A stretch of DNA of 64,000 bases from Paludibacteraceae bacterium (GCA_017551675.1 JAFZLC010000015.1:1-64000); one strand, 5' to 3'. Positions 1 through 8,191 are shown, counted from the stretch's first letter. The notes: a model not told the origin generated them from the letters alone. Numbers and translations are program-made.

Positions 1-261
1 ACCTGCATCTTCTTGCTTCTTAGAGCAGATGAAAGTACGGTTCTCAACACGAGCCACGTCACTTGGATCTGATTGGAAATAGTAGCTGTTTGGACGTTTC
101 TTCTCGTTCAACTTCTTAGCCAAACCGTTTGCTACACACTCATCCATAAGACGAGTAAACTCCTCATCGGAGCCATCGCACAAGTAGACGTTCTCTGGCT
201 GACAGATGTCTGCCCACATCTTAACCCATGCGTTCAATTTTGCATTTTTAGTGTTAATCAT
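1..261 (-). CDS. pckG: Phosphoenolpyruvate carboxykinase (GTP), N-terminal part
   Basis: This is the first 87 residues of a reverse-strand gene that runs off the left edge. The translation from the ATG at 261 carries the N-terminal signature of GTP-dependent PEP carboxykinases: an 'LNAWV' helix, 'DGSDEEF', 'LNEKKRPNSY', then 'SDPSDVARVENRTFIC' and a Lys/Asp/Ala/Gly stretch at the edge. The enzyme interconverts oxaloacetate plus GTP with PEP plus GDP and CO2 in the cytosol. The nucleotide-binding and catalytic parts are outside the window, so activity cannot be judged. The family call rests on the PSDVARVE block, which is characteristic of the GTP class and not the ATP class. Confidence 0.9.
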   Translation of the reverse strand, partial: MINTKNAKLNAWVKMWADICQPENVYLCDGSDEEFTRLMDECVANGLAKKLNEKKRPNSYYFQSDPSDVARVENRTFICSKKQEDAG

Positions 262-339
262 AAAACTTTATATATATAAAATGTAACATTATAATATCCA
301 CCAATTGTCACATCATACGATGCCTCTCAAAAAACCGTG

Positions 340-347
340 CAAAGATA
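340..347 (-). promoter_or_regulatory. -7 box upstream of pckG
   Basis: On the reverse strand the bases read TATCTTTG, a perfect match to the Bacteroidota -7 consensus TAnnTTTG. It lies about 79 bases upstream of the pckG start. I see no equally clear -33 element. Confidence 0.55.
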
Positions 348-454
348 CGACAAAAAAATAAAAAATAACACGTTAAAAACGAATATATTTTTTCTATCAC
401 TACTGACAATCAGTGAAAATCCCCTAAATCAAAGTATTCTTCTTTTTTATATTT

Positions 455-1225
455 CTACTTCTTCTGAATACTTTCACGATTTTCACCCGAATTATAAAAC
501 TTAAAAAAACAATGCTTTTCTTCTGGGTCTGGGTCAATGCCTTTTCCTGATAAATACTTCGACATCGTCGTCAATAAAATCGCTCCATTGGCCCCTCTAA
601 CTCCCAAAGAGGTACTTGCCGCATTGGTCGACTTAACATACTCCACGTATGCTATCTCTCGAACTGGATAGTGAGAGATGTCATTCGTCTCCACTCCATC
701 TACAAAATAAAGGGGGGTCGTACTGCCATTCAGCGTCGAATAGGCCGCCTGTTGGTATTTGATTGATAATGCAGCCATCAAATTCTGCTCTCCCGTTGCC
801 TCTAATTCCCGATTTGTAATAATCGTGCCACCATATACTGTACTATATGACAATGATACAGATTTGGGTTTGTAACATACATCCACCATCCTTACCGTAT
901 CGCCTCCTGACATCACGGAGAACTCCTTTATAATATATGACGAGGCATGCTTCGCTCCTTGCGGATGCGCCAACGCAATCGTAAATGATGTGTCAACATA
1001 CGGCGTATAAATCCGTAACGAATCCTTCGATACATCCACATTTTTAATCGTAAACCGTCCCTTCTTATCTGGATGCACCTCTTCCCCTTTCCCTACTACA
1101 GAAATGGTTATCTCCTTAGGATTATCACTCGCAACGTATGTGCCACTTATGTTCTCTGCATACATACTCATTGGAACAATCATTCCCAACAGGATCGCTT
1201 TTATACTTCTTCTTTTCATTATCAT
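455..1225 (-). CDS. Secreted TonB-plug-domain protein without barrel
   Basis: A 256-residue protein with an N-terminal signal peptide ending near 'MSMYAE'. The first part resembles the small beta-sandwich (carboxypeptidase-regulatory-like) domain that precedes many Bacteroidota outer-membrane receptors. Residues ~140-220 resemble a TonB-receptor plug, with 'TPLYFVDGVE', 'IAYVEYVKSTNAAS', 'LGVRGANGAILLTT'. There is no beta-barrel: the protein ends about 35 residues after the plug in a charged tail. It is therefore a free-standing plug-like periplasmic or surface protein, or the remnant of a larger receptor; the reading frame itself is intact. The start could be the ATG at 1225 or the one at 1219, and the second gives the more typical Met-Lys-Arg-Arg signal start. 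Function unknown. Confidence 0.7.
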   Translation of the reverse strand: MIMKRRSIKAILLGMIVPMSMYAENISGTYVASDNPKEITISVVGKGEEVHPDKKGRFTIKNVDVSKDSLRIYTPYVDTSFTIALAHPQGAKHASSYIIKEFSVMSGGDTVRMVDVCYKPKSVSLSYSTVYGGTIITNRELEATGEQNLMAALSIKYQQAAYSTLNGSTTPLYFVDGVETNDISHYPVREIAYVEYVKSTNAASTSLGVRGANGAILLTTMSKYLSGKGIDPDPEEKHCFFKFYNSGENRESIQKK

Positions 1226-1304
1226 CTTACTTTTTTATATTATATTTTTATATTCTCATACCTCAATCAACACTGTCTCGTTTTTTCTCTACTTGTCTAA
1301 TTTG

Positions 1305-1312
1305 CAAATATA
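1305..1312 (-). promoter_or_regulatory. -7 box upstream of plug-protein gene
   Basis: Reverse-strand TATATTTG matches TAnnTTTG and lies about 80 bases upstream of the start of the plug-domain protein gene. Confidence 0.5.
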
Positions 1313-1330
1313 TACATTTAAACCAAATTA

Positions 1331-1352
1331 AGATGTGTTCTGTAAATTCAAC
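1331..1352 (+). repeat. Dispersed intergenic repeat, copy 1
   Basis: AGATGTGTTCTGTAAATTCA: one copy of the short motif found about ten times in this window, only between genes. See the finding on the dispersed repeat. Confidence 0.5.
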
Positions 1353-1429
1353 ACTCCTAATTAAATAGTATCGTGAATTGATGAACCTTTCAACGCTTTT
1401 TTCCATAATTAATCCCCTTTTTTTTACTT

Positions 1430-1451
1430 CAACCTACTTGAATATAGGTTG
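1430..1451. promoter_or_regulatory. Inverted repeat, possible regulator site
   Basis: CAACCTA and TAGGTTG form a 7-base inverted repeat with 8 bases between, about 95 bases upstream of the metY -7 box. The same TAGGTT half-site recurs in the promoter blocks of both sulfur operons, so this is a candidate distal operator, perhaps for the Rrf2 protein encoded at 4831. Confidence 0.45.
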
Positions 1452-1505
1452 TTTTTGTAAATTTTTTATGTTGATTTTCAAATACTTATAAATTTTTCTT
1501 AAATT

Positions 1506-1551
1506 AATCCACCAATTCAGTAGGTTAATAGGAAAATATTACATACCTTTG
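1506..1551 (+). promoter_or_regulatory. metY operon promoter and operator
   Basis: A -7 box TACCTTTG lies at 1544-1551. Exactly 25 bases upstream starts AGTAGGTTA (1519-1527), which covers the place of the -33 element. The same AGTAGGTTA-to-box layout, at the same 25-base spacing, precedes the second sulfur operon at 5542-5574, followed in both by GCATC. No normal TTTG -33 element is present, so expression probably depends on a protein bound at AGTAGGTTA. Confidence 0.6.
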
Positions 1552-1619
1552 CATCATCAAACAATAAAAAACAAGTAAGATTAATATCAAAAAAACAAAT
1601 TATAAAAAAGGAGGTCATC

Positions 1620-2912
1620 ATGGGACAGGAAAAAAAGCTTAGATTTGAGACTCTACAACTGCATGTCGGACAAGAAACTGCCGACCCAACAACTGACTCA
1701 CGCGCAGTGCCTATTTATCAGACAACATCGTATGTATTCCATAATTCACAACATGCAGCCGACCGTTTCGGTTTAGCTGATGCAGGTAACATTTACGGTC
1801 GTTTAACGAACAGCACACAAGACGTTTTTGAAAAACGTATCGCAGCCCTTGAGGGTGGTGTGGCAGCGCTTGCTGTAGCTAGTGGTGCAGCAGCCATCAC
1901 CTATACAATCGAGGCATTAGCACAAGCTGGGGATCACATCGTTGCACAAAAAACAATTTACGGAGGTACATTCAACCTTCTTTCTCATACTTTGAAATTG
2001 AATGGTATCGAGACCTCTTTTATTAATGCTCACAATCTTTCCGAAATAGAAAGTGCCATCAAGCCAAACACAAAAGCCATCTATTTAGAGACTTTGGGTA
2101 ATCCAAATAGCGATATTCCAGATATTGACGCTATTGCTTCAATTGCCCACAAGCACGGATTACCATTAGTAATAGACAACACATTTGGCACTCCGTACCT
2201 TATTCGTCCGATTGAACACGGTGCAGACATCGTAGTACATTCTGCTACTAAGTTCATCGGCGGACATGGTACAACACTCGGTGGTGTGATAGTAGACTCA
2301 GGTAAGTTTGATTGGAAAAAATCAGGCAAATATGGTCCGATTGCAGATGCCAATCCAAGCTACCATGGTATAAGTTTTGCAGACGCCGTAGGTCCTGCTG
2401 CATTCGTCACATACATTCGAGCAATCTTGTTGCGCGACCAAGGTGCTAGCATCAGTCCATTCAATGCATTCTTGTTATTGCAGGGAACTGAGACATTGAG
2501 TCTTCGTCTTGATCGTCACGTTGAAAATACAAAGAAGGTGGTTGAGTTCTTAAAGAACCATCCTAAAGTGGTGAAAGTGAACCACCCTTCATTGCCTGAG
2601 CATCCTGATCATGCTCTATATCAACGCTATTTCCCTAACGGAGGCGCATCCATCTTCACTTTCGAGATTAAAGGAGGAAAGAAGGAAGCTTGGACATTCA
2701 TTGACAACTTGAAGATATTCAGTCTATTAGCCAACGTTGCAGATGTCAAATCATTGGTTATCCACCCTGCATCCACCACTCACTCACAGTTGAGCGATGC
2801 AGAATTGGCAGACCAGGGCATTTCGCAAAGCACCATCCGTCTCAGCATCGGTACTGAACATGTAGATGATATTATCGACGACTTATCCAATGCATTTGAT
2901 GCAGTAAAATAA
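1620..2912 (+). CDS. metY: O-acetylhomoserine sulfhydrylase
   Basis: A 430-residue PLP enzyme of the Cys/Met metabolism family, full length for O-acetylhomoserine (thiol)-lyase. It makes homocysteine from O-acetylhomoserine and sulfide or a protein thiocarboxylate. Family signatures seen: 'PIYQTTSYVF' near the N-terminus, 'YGRLTNSTQDVFEKRIAALE', 'IDNTFGTPYL', and the PLP lysine in 'SATKFIGGHG'. The ATG at 1620 follows a strong Shine-Dalgarno run (AGGAGG from 1609), unusual for Bacteroidota, which fixes the start. It opens an operon with cysK, nadA and an Rrf2 regulator. A second, more distant PLP sulfhydrylase is at 12115. Confidence 0.93.
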   Translation: MGQEKKLRFETLQLHVGQETADPTTDSRAVPIYQTTSYVFHNSQHAADRFGLADAGNIYGRLTNSTQDVFEKRIAALEGGVAALAVASGAAAITYTIEALAQAGDHIVAQKTIYGGTFNLLSHTLKLNGIETSFINAHNLSEIESAIKPNTKAIYLETLGNPNSDIPDIDAIASIAHKHGLPLVIDNTFGTPYLIRPIEHGADIVVHSATKFIGGHGTTLGGVIVDSGKFDWKKSGKYGPIADANPSYHGISFADAVGPAAFVTYIRAILLRDQGASISPFNAFLLLQGTETLSLRLDRHVENTKKVVEFLKNHPKVVKVNHPSLPEHPDHALYQRYFPNGGASIFTFEIKGGKKEAWTFIDNLKIFSLLANVADVKSLVIHPASTTHSQLSDAELADQGISQSTIRLSIGTEHVDDIIDDLSNAFDAVK

Positions 2913-2965
2913 CTGGATTTAATTAAGTTCTATAATACTTTAAACATAAATAGGAGGACTTTGTC

Positions 2966-3898
2966 ATGACAAAAATAGCAACATCAGCCGATCAATTAAT
3001 CGGTCATACACCACTTCTCGAATTAACGAACATAGAAAAAGCAGAGAATCTAAAGGCAAAAATTTATGCCAAGTTGGAGTATTTCAATCCAGCAGGAAGC
3101 GTCAAAGATCGTATTGCAAAAGCGATGATCGAGGATGCTGAGAAATCAGGAAAACTGAAGAAAGGTTCCGTTATCATCGAACCAACAAGTGGAAACACTG
3201 GAATTGGATTGGCGAGTGTAGCGGCTGCTCGTGGATACCGCATTATTATTGTGATGCCTGAGACAATGAGTATTGAGCGCAGACAATTAATGAAAGCTTA
3301 TGGAGCTGAACTCGTATTAACCGAAGGAACCAAGGGCATGAAAGGCGCAATCGCTAAAGCTGAAGAATTGGCTCAAACGACACCAAACAGTTTCATTCCA
3401 GGACAATTCGTTAATCCAGCCAATCCTGAAACACATTTCAAGACAACTGGTCCAGAAATATATAGTGACACAGAGGGTAATGTAGACATCTTTGTTGCCG
3501 GAGTAGGAACAGGAGGAACCATCACAGGTGTAGGTAAGTATTTAAAATCAAAGAAACCTAACGTAAAGATCGTTGCCGTCGAGCCTGCCACCTCCGCTGT
3601 ATTGTCAACAGGAGTAGCCGGAGCACACAAGATTCAAGGTATCGGAGCTGGTTTCGTACCAGATGTTCTTGACACTAAGGTATACGACGAAATCATCACT
3701 GTACAGAACGAAGATGCCTTTGAAACAGGCAAATTAGTAGGCCACAAAGAGGGTGTGTTGGTAGGTATTTCATCAGGTGCTGCAGTATGGGCAGCTATAC
3801 AACTTGCAAAAAAATCAGAGAATATTGGGAAAAATATTGTAGTTTTGCTACCAGATACGGGCGACCGTTATCTTAGTACTCCATTATTCGCAGACTGA
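2966..3898 (+). CDS. cysK: Cysteine synthase A
   Basis: A 310-residue O-acetylserine sulfhydrylase that makes cysteine from O-acetylserine and sulfide with PLP. The PLP lysine lies in '[15 protein letters not shown]', the substrate loop is '[11 protein letters not shown]', the phosphate-binding glycines are in '[12 protein letters not shown]', and the C-terminal '[15 protein letters not shown]' is typical of CysK. A clear AGGAGG (2952-2957) precedes the ATG. The stop is two bases before the nadA start, indicating coupled translation. A close paralog is at 5607; the two differ mainly in charge-rich surface segments. Confidence 0.95.
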   Translation: MTKIATSADQLIGHTPLLELTNIEKAENLKAKIYAKLEYFNPAGSVKDRIAKAMIEDAEKSGKLKKGSVIIEPTSGNTGIGLASVAAARGYRIIIVMPETMSIERRQLMKAYGAELVLTEGTKGMKGAIAKAEELAQTTPNSFIPGQFVNPANPETHFKTTGPEIYSDTEGNVDIFVAGVGTGGTITGVGKYLKSKKPNVKIVAVEPATSAVLSTGVAGAHKIQGIGAGFVPDVLDTKVYDEIITVQNEDAFETGKLVGHKEGVLVGISSGAAVWAAIQLAKKSENIGKNIVVLLPDTGDRYLSTPLFAD

Positions 3899-3900
3899 TT

Positions 3901-4818
3901 ATGACAATAAATGAAATGCAAGCCGAGATCATACGGCTAAAAAAAGAAAAAGGCATTTGTATTCTTGCACATGCCTACCAGAGTCACGATATTTGGGAGA
4001 TCGCCGATTATATCGGCGACTCTTTTGGTTTAAGCCAAAAAGCAGCCTCTGCAAAAGAGAACACCGTTATCATGTGCGGTGTTAGATTCATGGCTGAAAC
4101 CGTAAAGATTCTATCTCCTCAGAAACGTGTTATATTATCCAATAGCGTAGCCGGATGTCCAATGGCTGAGCAAATTGACGCAGCACAATTAAGAGCGTTA
4201 AAAAAAGAGTATCCTGGCTACAAAACCGTAGCCTACATCAATACAACGGCCGAATTGAAAACGGAATGCGACGTATGCGTCACCTCCTCCTCTGCCGTTA
4301 AAATAATCAAAGCAATCGATACGGACAAAATTCTATTTATCCCCGATTGCAACCTAGGTAATTGGGTGAAACAACAAGTACCGGAAAAGAATTTCAAATT
4401 CATCGCCGGTGGTTGTCCAACACACCTTCGCATGACCGTAACTGATGTGGAGAATGCCCGAAGAGAACATCCAAATGCCGCTCTGCTCGTACACCCAGAA
4501 TGCAAACCTGAGGTGACCGCACTCGCTGATTTTGTGGGTAGCACAACTGAAATCATGAGTTTTGCTAAAAAAGATGACAAGCACTCCGAATTTATTATCG
4601 GAACAGAAAATAGCATCGTTCAACATCTACAGTTGGAAGCCCCTAACAAAAGGTTTTTCCCTTTGTCAAAATTATGCGTGTGCCTCAACATGAAAGCCAC
4701 AACACTTGGCGACGTACTCGAATGCGTCACTGGCGTTGGTGGCGAAGTTATTAATCTTGAAGAAGACCAACGCATCAAAGCTAAACATTGCATAGACGAG
4801 ATGCTAAGGTTAGGCTAA
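3901..4818 (+). CDS. nadA: Quinolinate synthase
   Basis: A 305-residue quinolinate synthase that condenses iminoaspartate with dihydroxyacetone phosphate in NAD synthesis. The three cysteines that normally hold its 4Fe-4S cluster are recognisable: 'IMCGVRFMAET' (C59), 'LLVHPECKPEV' and 'CVCLNMKATT'. Other family marks are 'LAHAYQSHDIWEIADYIGDS' and 'PDCNLGNWV'. Neither nadB nor nadC is nearby. Its place between cysK and an Rrf2 regulator is unusual and may link an oxygen-labile Fe-S enzyme to cysteine supply. It starts two bases after the cysK stop. Confidence 0.93.
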   Translation: MTINEMQAEIIRLKKEKGICILAHAYQSHDIWEIADYIGDSFGLSQKAASAKENTVIMCGVRFMAETVKILSPQKRVILSNSVAGCPMAEQIDAAQLRALKKEYPGYKTVAYINTTAELKTECDVCVTSSSAVKIIKAIDTDKILFIPDCNLGNWVKQQVPEKNFKFIAGGCPTHLRMTVTDVENARREHPNAALLVHPECKPEVTALADFVGSTTEIMSFAKKDDKHSEFIIGTENSIVQHLQLEAPNKRFFPLSKLCVCLNMKATTLGDVLECVTGVGGEVINLEEDQRIKAKHCIDEMLRLG

Positions 4819-4830
4819 AATTATTGTATT

Positions 4831-5268
4831 ATGCTAATATCTACGCGTGGGCGATACGCCATCAGAGTTCTAATTGACATCGCGGAACAAGCTTCCAACG
4901 ATTTCATCAGACTAAAAGACATCACTGAACGTCAGGAGATTTCCCAAAAGTATGTGGAAAACATCATGACTCTCTTGTCCAAAAACGGACTTGTAGAAGG
5001 TGTTCATGGAAAAGGTGGTGGCTATCGACTTACTCGTGATCCGTCTGAATACAAAATTGCTGACATCCTAAAGGTCACAGAAGAATCATTGTCGCCAGTA
5101 GCATGTCTTGAATGCGGCGCTCAGCCTTGCAAACGTCTGGCTGAATGCCGAACGCTTCCCATGTGGCGCGAACTATACGATATGGTCAACAACTTCTTCA
5201 ATAAGATAACACTCGCCGACCTTGTTAGAAAGGATGACAACGTCAGCTATCTAAACTCTATGCTTTAA
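4831..5268 (+). CDS. Rrf2-family regulator (IscR/CymR-like)
   Basis: A 145-residue DNA-binding protein. The N-terminal winged helix begins 'STRGRYAIRVLIDIAEQ' and has the family motif 'ISQKYVENIMTLLSKNGLVEG' in two parts, then the wing 'GKGGGYRLTR'. Four cysteines follow at about 92, 95, 100 and 106 (C-x2-C-x4-C-x5-C), in the region where IscR binds its Fe-S cluster, so it may sense Fe-S or sulfur status. CymR-type relatives repress cysteine genes with CysK as partner. The gene is last in the metY-cysK-nadA operon and just upstream of the second sulfur operon; both carry the AGTAGGTTA promoter block, its most likely target. Confidence 0.88.
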   Translation: MLISTRGRYAIRVLIDIAEQASNDFIRLKDITERQEISQKYVENIMTLLSKNGLVEGVHGKGGGYRLTRDPSEYKIADILKVTEESLSPVACLECGAQPCKRLAECRTLPMWRELYDMVNNFFNKITLADLVRKDDNVSYLNSML

Positions 5269-5288
5269 CTCTAAAAAAACGCAACACA

Positions 5289-5311
5289 ACTATAAATATA
5301 TAGACCACCTT
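5289..5311 (-). repeat. Dispersed intergenic repeat, copy 2
   Basis: The reverse strand reads AAGGTGGTCTATATATTTAT, closest to the copy at 58938. It sits just before the terminator of the first sulfur operon. Confidence 0.4.
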
Positions 5312-5333
5312 AAAATTATACTATTTATGTAGT

Positions 5334-5366
5334 AGCAACCATGCATCTCTATGGTTGCTTTTTTTA
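5334..5366 (+). terminator. Terminator of metY-cysK-nadA-rrf2 operon
   Basis: AGCAACCAT and ATGGTTGCT form a 9-bp stem with an 8-base loop, followed by a run of T. Typical rho-independent terminator. Confidence 0.85.
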
Positions 5367-5527
5367 TTACTGCTTCCGGAACATAGTAACAATCTCCCAA
5401 AATCATCCTTTTCATTCATTAACTAACAACAATTTTAACTATAGATTTGTCGATTTCACCCTATCATTCAAAATGAATTTCAATTCTTATCTTATTGATT
5501 TATTGCGATATAAATAATTTTTTAAAA

Positions 5528-5574
5528 TAACCTATCAAAATAGTAGGTTAGTAGATTAATTATATATATATTTG
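5528..5574 (+). promoter_or_regulatory. Second sulfur operon promoter and operator
   Basis: A -7 box TATATTTG lies at 5567-5574, with AGTAGGTTA at 5542-5550, 25 bases upstream as in the metY promoter. An inverted repeat with AACCTA (5529) and TAGGTT (5544) arms covers the -33 region. The match to the metY promoter suggests one regulator for both operons. Confidence 0.6.
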
Positions 5575-5606
5575 CATCGTCTAACTTAAAAAGAAAGGAG
5601 TAGGAG

Positions 5607-6545
5607 ATGAAAAAAATAGCACAAAGTATTGTTGAATTAATCGGTAAAACGCCGTTACTCGAATTAAAGAAAATAGAAAAAGAGAAAGGATTAGGAGGAA
5701 AATTACTTGCCAAATTAGAGTATTTGAATCCAGGAAGGAGTGTAAAAGACCGTGTAGGACTTTCGTTAATAGAGAGTGCAGAACGATCTGGTATTCTAAA
5801 CAAGAACACAACCATTATTGAACCTACGAGTGGAAATACAGGAATTGGGTTGGCCATAGTAGCTGCCACACGAGGTTACAGATTGATCTTAACTATGCCC
5901 GAATCAATGAGTATAGAAAGGAGAGCGTTGTTAAAGGCATACGGAGCAGAGATTGTGCTAACCCCCGCTTTTGAAGGTATGCCGGGAGCTATTCGAAAAG
6001 CTCGTGAATTAGCGGCTGAGATACCTAATTCATTCATTCCACAACAATTTGACAATCCTGCCAATCCTACCATTCACCGTAACACAACTGGAGTGGAGAT
6101 ATGGGAAGATACCGATGGAAAGGTTGATTTCTTTGTATCCGGAGTAGGTACGGGAGGAACAATAACGGGAGTTGGAGAGACTCTTAAAGCACGCAATCCG
6201 AATGTGAAAATCGTCGCAGTAGAGCCTTTTGACAGTGCTGTTCTTTCTGGCAAGAAACCTGGTCCGCACAAATTGCAAGGAATAGGCGCAGGCTTCGTTC
6301 CAAGCATATTAAACACATCCATCTACGATGAGATTATTCGAGTACGTACCGATGAGGCTTTTGACATGGCTCGTCTCATTGCACAAAAGGAGGGAATTTC
6401 AGTTGGAATTTCATCAGGAGCAGCCGCCTATGCAGCATCAATTTTAGCTAGTCGACCTGAGAACAAAGGAAAATACATCGTCGCTTTGCTCCCTGATACT
6501 GGAGAGAGATACTACTCTACCCCTCTGTTCGATCATAACATATAG
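5607..6545 (+). CDS. Cysteine synthase paralog
   Basis: A 312-residue PLP enzyme, clearly a paralog of the cysK gene at 2966. Shared motifs are 'SVKDRVGLSLIESAERS' around the PLP lysine, '[11 protein letters not shown]', '[13 protein letters not shown]' and 'LLPDTGERYYSTPLF'. It opens the long operon with the sulfur carrier, activating enzyme and JAMM protease. In the mycobacterial CysM-CysO-Mec system the synthase uses a thiocarboxylated carrier protein instead of free sulfide; the same gene association here suggests, but does not prove, that this copy is specialised for the carrier. The sequence looks CysK-like and no CysM-specific residue is evident to me. The ATG follows AAAGGAG. Confidence 0.9.
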   Translation: MKKIAQSIVELIGKTPLLELKKIEKEKGLGGKLLAKLEYLNPGRSVKDRVGLSLIESAERSGILNKNTTIIEPTSGNTGIGLAIVAATRGYRLILTMPESMSIERRALLKAYGAEIVLTPAFEGMPGAIRKARELAAEIPNSFIPQQFDNPANPTIHRNTTGVEIWEDTDGKVDFFVSGVGTGGTITGVGETLKARNPNVKIVAVEPFDSAVLSGKKPGPHKLQGIGAGFVPSILNTSIYDEIIRVRTDEAFDMARLIAQKEGISVGISSGAAAYAASILASRPENKGKYIVALLPDTGERYYSTPLFDHNI

Positions 6546-6589
6546 TGAGAATCCACCATAAACATTAACTATTCTAAATATAATCAACA

Positions 6590-6802
6590 ATGGCAAATAT
6601 AATCGTAAACGGAAAAAAGCAAGAGGTCACTCTTCCATTAACCTTGGTTGATTTGATCAAGCTAAATGATATTCTTCAACCCGACATGGTAAGCATACAA
6701 GTAAACGAAGAGTTTGTAGAACGTAGTGAATTTGAGACTTTCACTTTAAAAGAGGGGGATCAAGTCGATTTTCTTTACTTCATGGGTGGTGGTGCTATTT
6801 AG
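6590..6802 (+). CDS. ThiS/MoaD-like sulfur carrier with masked C-terminus
   Basis: A 70-residue ubiquitin-like protein in the ThiS size range, starting 'MANIIVNGKKQEV' and ending 'FLYFMGGGAI'. Carriers of this family are adenylated and thiocarboxylated on a C-terminal Gly-Gly, but here Ala69-Ile70 follow the glycines. Such capped carriers (CysO with Mec, HcyS with HcyD, QbsE with QbsD, from the literature) need a JAMM protease to expose the glycine, and a JAMM gene is five genes downstream. The activating enzyme gene follows directly. Its likely job is to deliver sulfide equivalents to a PLP sulfhydrylase or cysteine synthase. The acceptor is unknown; thiamine synthesis is less likely because no thi genes are near. 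Confidence 0.85.
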   Translation: MANIIVNGKKQEVTLPLTLVDLIKLNDILQPDMVSIQVNEEFVERSEFETFTLKEGDQVDFLYFMGGGAI

Positions 6803-6848
6803 TCTGCAAATCATTTATTCATTCAATTAACAAAAAACGAAGATTAAT

Positions 6849-7673
6849 ATGTACGATTTCACAGAAGAAGAATTAAACCGATATTCTCGCCACATCTTAT
6901 TGAAAGATGTTGGTGTTGAAGGGCAAGAGCGTATAAGAGCGGCAAAAGTGTTGATTGTCGGTGCTGGTGGATTAGGTGCACCTGTAGCCATGTATCTTGC
7001 AGCTGCCGGTATAGGCAAAATTGGTATTGTCGATGGTGATGTAGTCGATCTGAGTAACCTTCAAAGACAAATCATACACACTACTCCTGATGTGGGTAGA
7101 TATAAAGTTGAATCAGCTAAAGAGACCATCCAAGCAATAAATCCAAGTGTTGAAGTTGTCACACATCGTGATTTTCTAATGGCCAATAATGCCCTTGACA
7201 TTATATCCGATTATGATTTCGTGGTGGATGGAACTGACAACTTTCCAGTCAAATTTTTAATCAATGATGCTTGTGTTATGGCTGGTAAACCATTCTCTCA
7301 TGGTGGTATTCTTCGATTCGAGGGACAAACCTTTACCTATGTGCCAGGCAGTGCATGTTACCGATGTACGTTCGATGGTCCACCTCCTGCAGGTGCAGTA
7401 CCTACATGTTCACAAGCTGGTGTATTAGGTGCAATCGCAGGAATGTTAGGTACCATACAGGCAGCAGAGACGTTAAAGTATTTCACAGGTGTGGGCGAAC
7501 TACTGACCAACAAACTACTGACTTTCAATGCCAAGACGATGGATTTCAGAAAAATCAACTTAAAACGTCATGATAGATGTCCTCTCTGCGGTAAAAATCC
7601 AACAGTAACTCATCTCATTGATTATGAACAAGCCACATGTGATTTAGCTTCACACAAGGCATCAAATAAATAA
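6849..7673 (+). CDS. ThiF/MoeB/HesA-type sulfur-carrier adenylyltransferase
   Basis: A 274-residue E1-like enzyme. The nucleotide loop 'IVGAGGLGAPVAMYLAAAGI' is near residue 35, followed by 'DGDVVDLSNLQRQIIH' with the conserved arginine. Zinc is probably held by two CxxC pairs, 'CYRCTF' and 'CPLCGK'. 'PTCSQAGVLGAIAGMLG' contains a cysteine where this family carries one that can take part in sulfur transfer. It should adenylate the C-terminal glycine of the small carrier encoded just upstream. There is no rhodanese domain, so sulfur must come from another protein, plausibly the TusA, DsrE or cysteine desulfurase products of this operon. Confidence 0.92.
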   Translation: MYDFTEEELNRYSRHILLKDVGVEGQERIRAAKVLIVGAGGLGAPVAMYLAAAGIGKIGIVDGDVVDLSNLQRQIIHTTPDVGRYKVESAKETIQAINPSVEVVTHRDFLMANNALDIISDYDFVVDGTDNFPVKFLINDACVMAGKPFSHGGILRFEGQTFTYVPGSACYRCTFDGPPPAGAVPTCSQAGVLGAIAGMLGTIQAAETLKYFTGVGELLTNKLLTFNAKTMDFRKINLKRHDRCPLCGKNPTVTHLIDYEQATCDLASHKASNK

Positions 7674-7681
7674 AAGATCGT

Positions 7682-8164
7682 ATGGAAGAACAAAAGAAAA
7701 AGATATCTCTCATCGCCTTCTCTGGCGATTTTGACAAACTGACAGCCGTCTTCACACTTGCAACGGGTGCCGCTGCCTCTGGTTATGAGGTGAACATCTT
7801 TTTTACGTTTTGGGGACTTGACGCCATCAAAACGGAAAAGGGACGTGCCTTCCTCGGTAAAAATTGGCTTACCAAACTATTTGGTTTCATGATGGGTGGA
7901 TTGAGTAATACCCCCACCACTCGATTTAATTTCTTCGGTATCGGTCCGCGCATATTCAGATATCTCATGAAGAAAAACAATGTTGCGACACTGGAAGAGT
8001 TGGTAGATGCGGCAAACGCACTAGGTATCAACCTGTATGCATGCGAAATGGCCATGCACGTTTTAGGTCTTGAAAAGAAAGACTTTATCCATGAAGTAAA
8101 AGACGTACTTGGTGTCAACACATTCCTTGAACTGAGTGAAGGTGGACGTACACTATTTATCTGA
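7682..8164 (+). CDS. DsrE/DsrF-like sulfur-relay protein
   Basis: A 160-residue protein of the DsrE/DrsH-like family. It has the alternating beta-alpha pattern starting 'ISLIAFSGDFDKLTAVF', the 'GYEVNIFFTFWGLDAIK' strand, and a cysteine at about 121 in 'GINLYACEMAMHVLGL', where relatives carry persulfide sulfur. Proteins of this group often sit next to TusA and rhodaneses and pass sulfur between them; here TusA is the next gene. Residues ~61-95 ('LTKLFGFMMGG' onward) are hydrophobic and may contact a membrane or partner. No signal peptide, so cytosolic. Confidence 0.82.
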   Translation: MEEQKKKISLIAFSGDFDKLTAVFTLATGAAASGYEVNIFFTFWGLDAIKTEKGRAFLGKNWLTKLFGFMMGGLSNTPTTRFNFFGIGPRIFRYLMKKNNVATLEELVDAANALGINLYACEMAMHVLGLEKKDFIHEVKDVLGVNTFLELSEGGRTLFI

Positions 8165-8191
8165 TTATTAATCTTATAATTCGTTATTAGT

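Larger units (their letters stand above)
1226..1619. other. Divergent intergenic region with two promoters
   Basis: This gap separates the reverse plug-protein gene from the forward metY operon. It holds a reverse -7 box (TATATTTG, 1312-1305), one copy of the dispersed intergenic repeat (1331-1352), an inverted repeat with AACCTA/TAGGTT arms (1430-1451) and the metY promoter/operator block (1506-1551), followed by a strong ribosome binding site. I see no small gene or riboswitch. Confidence 0.6.
5269..5606. other. Intergenic region between the two sulfur operons
   Basis: Contains a reverse-oriented copy of the dispersed repeat (5289-5311), the terminator of the first operon (5334-5366), AT-rich sequence with no recognised feature, and the operator-promoter of the second operon (5528-5574). 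Confidence 0.6.

Noticed and set aside
1226-1619. SAM riboswitch ahead of metY
   Set aside because: No conserved riboswitch core was recognised; the inverted repeats fit a protein operator better.
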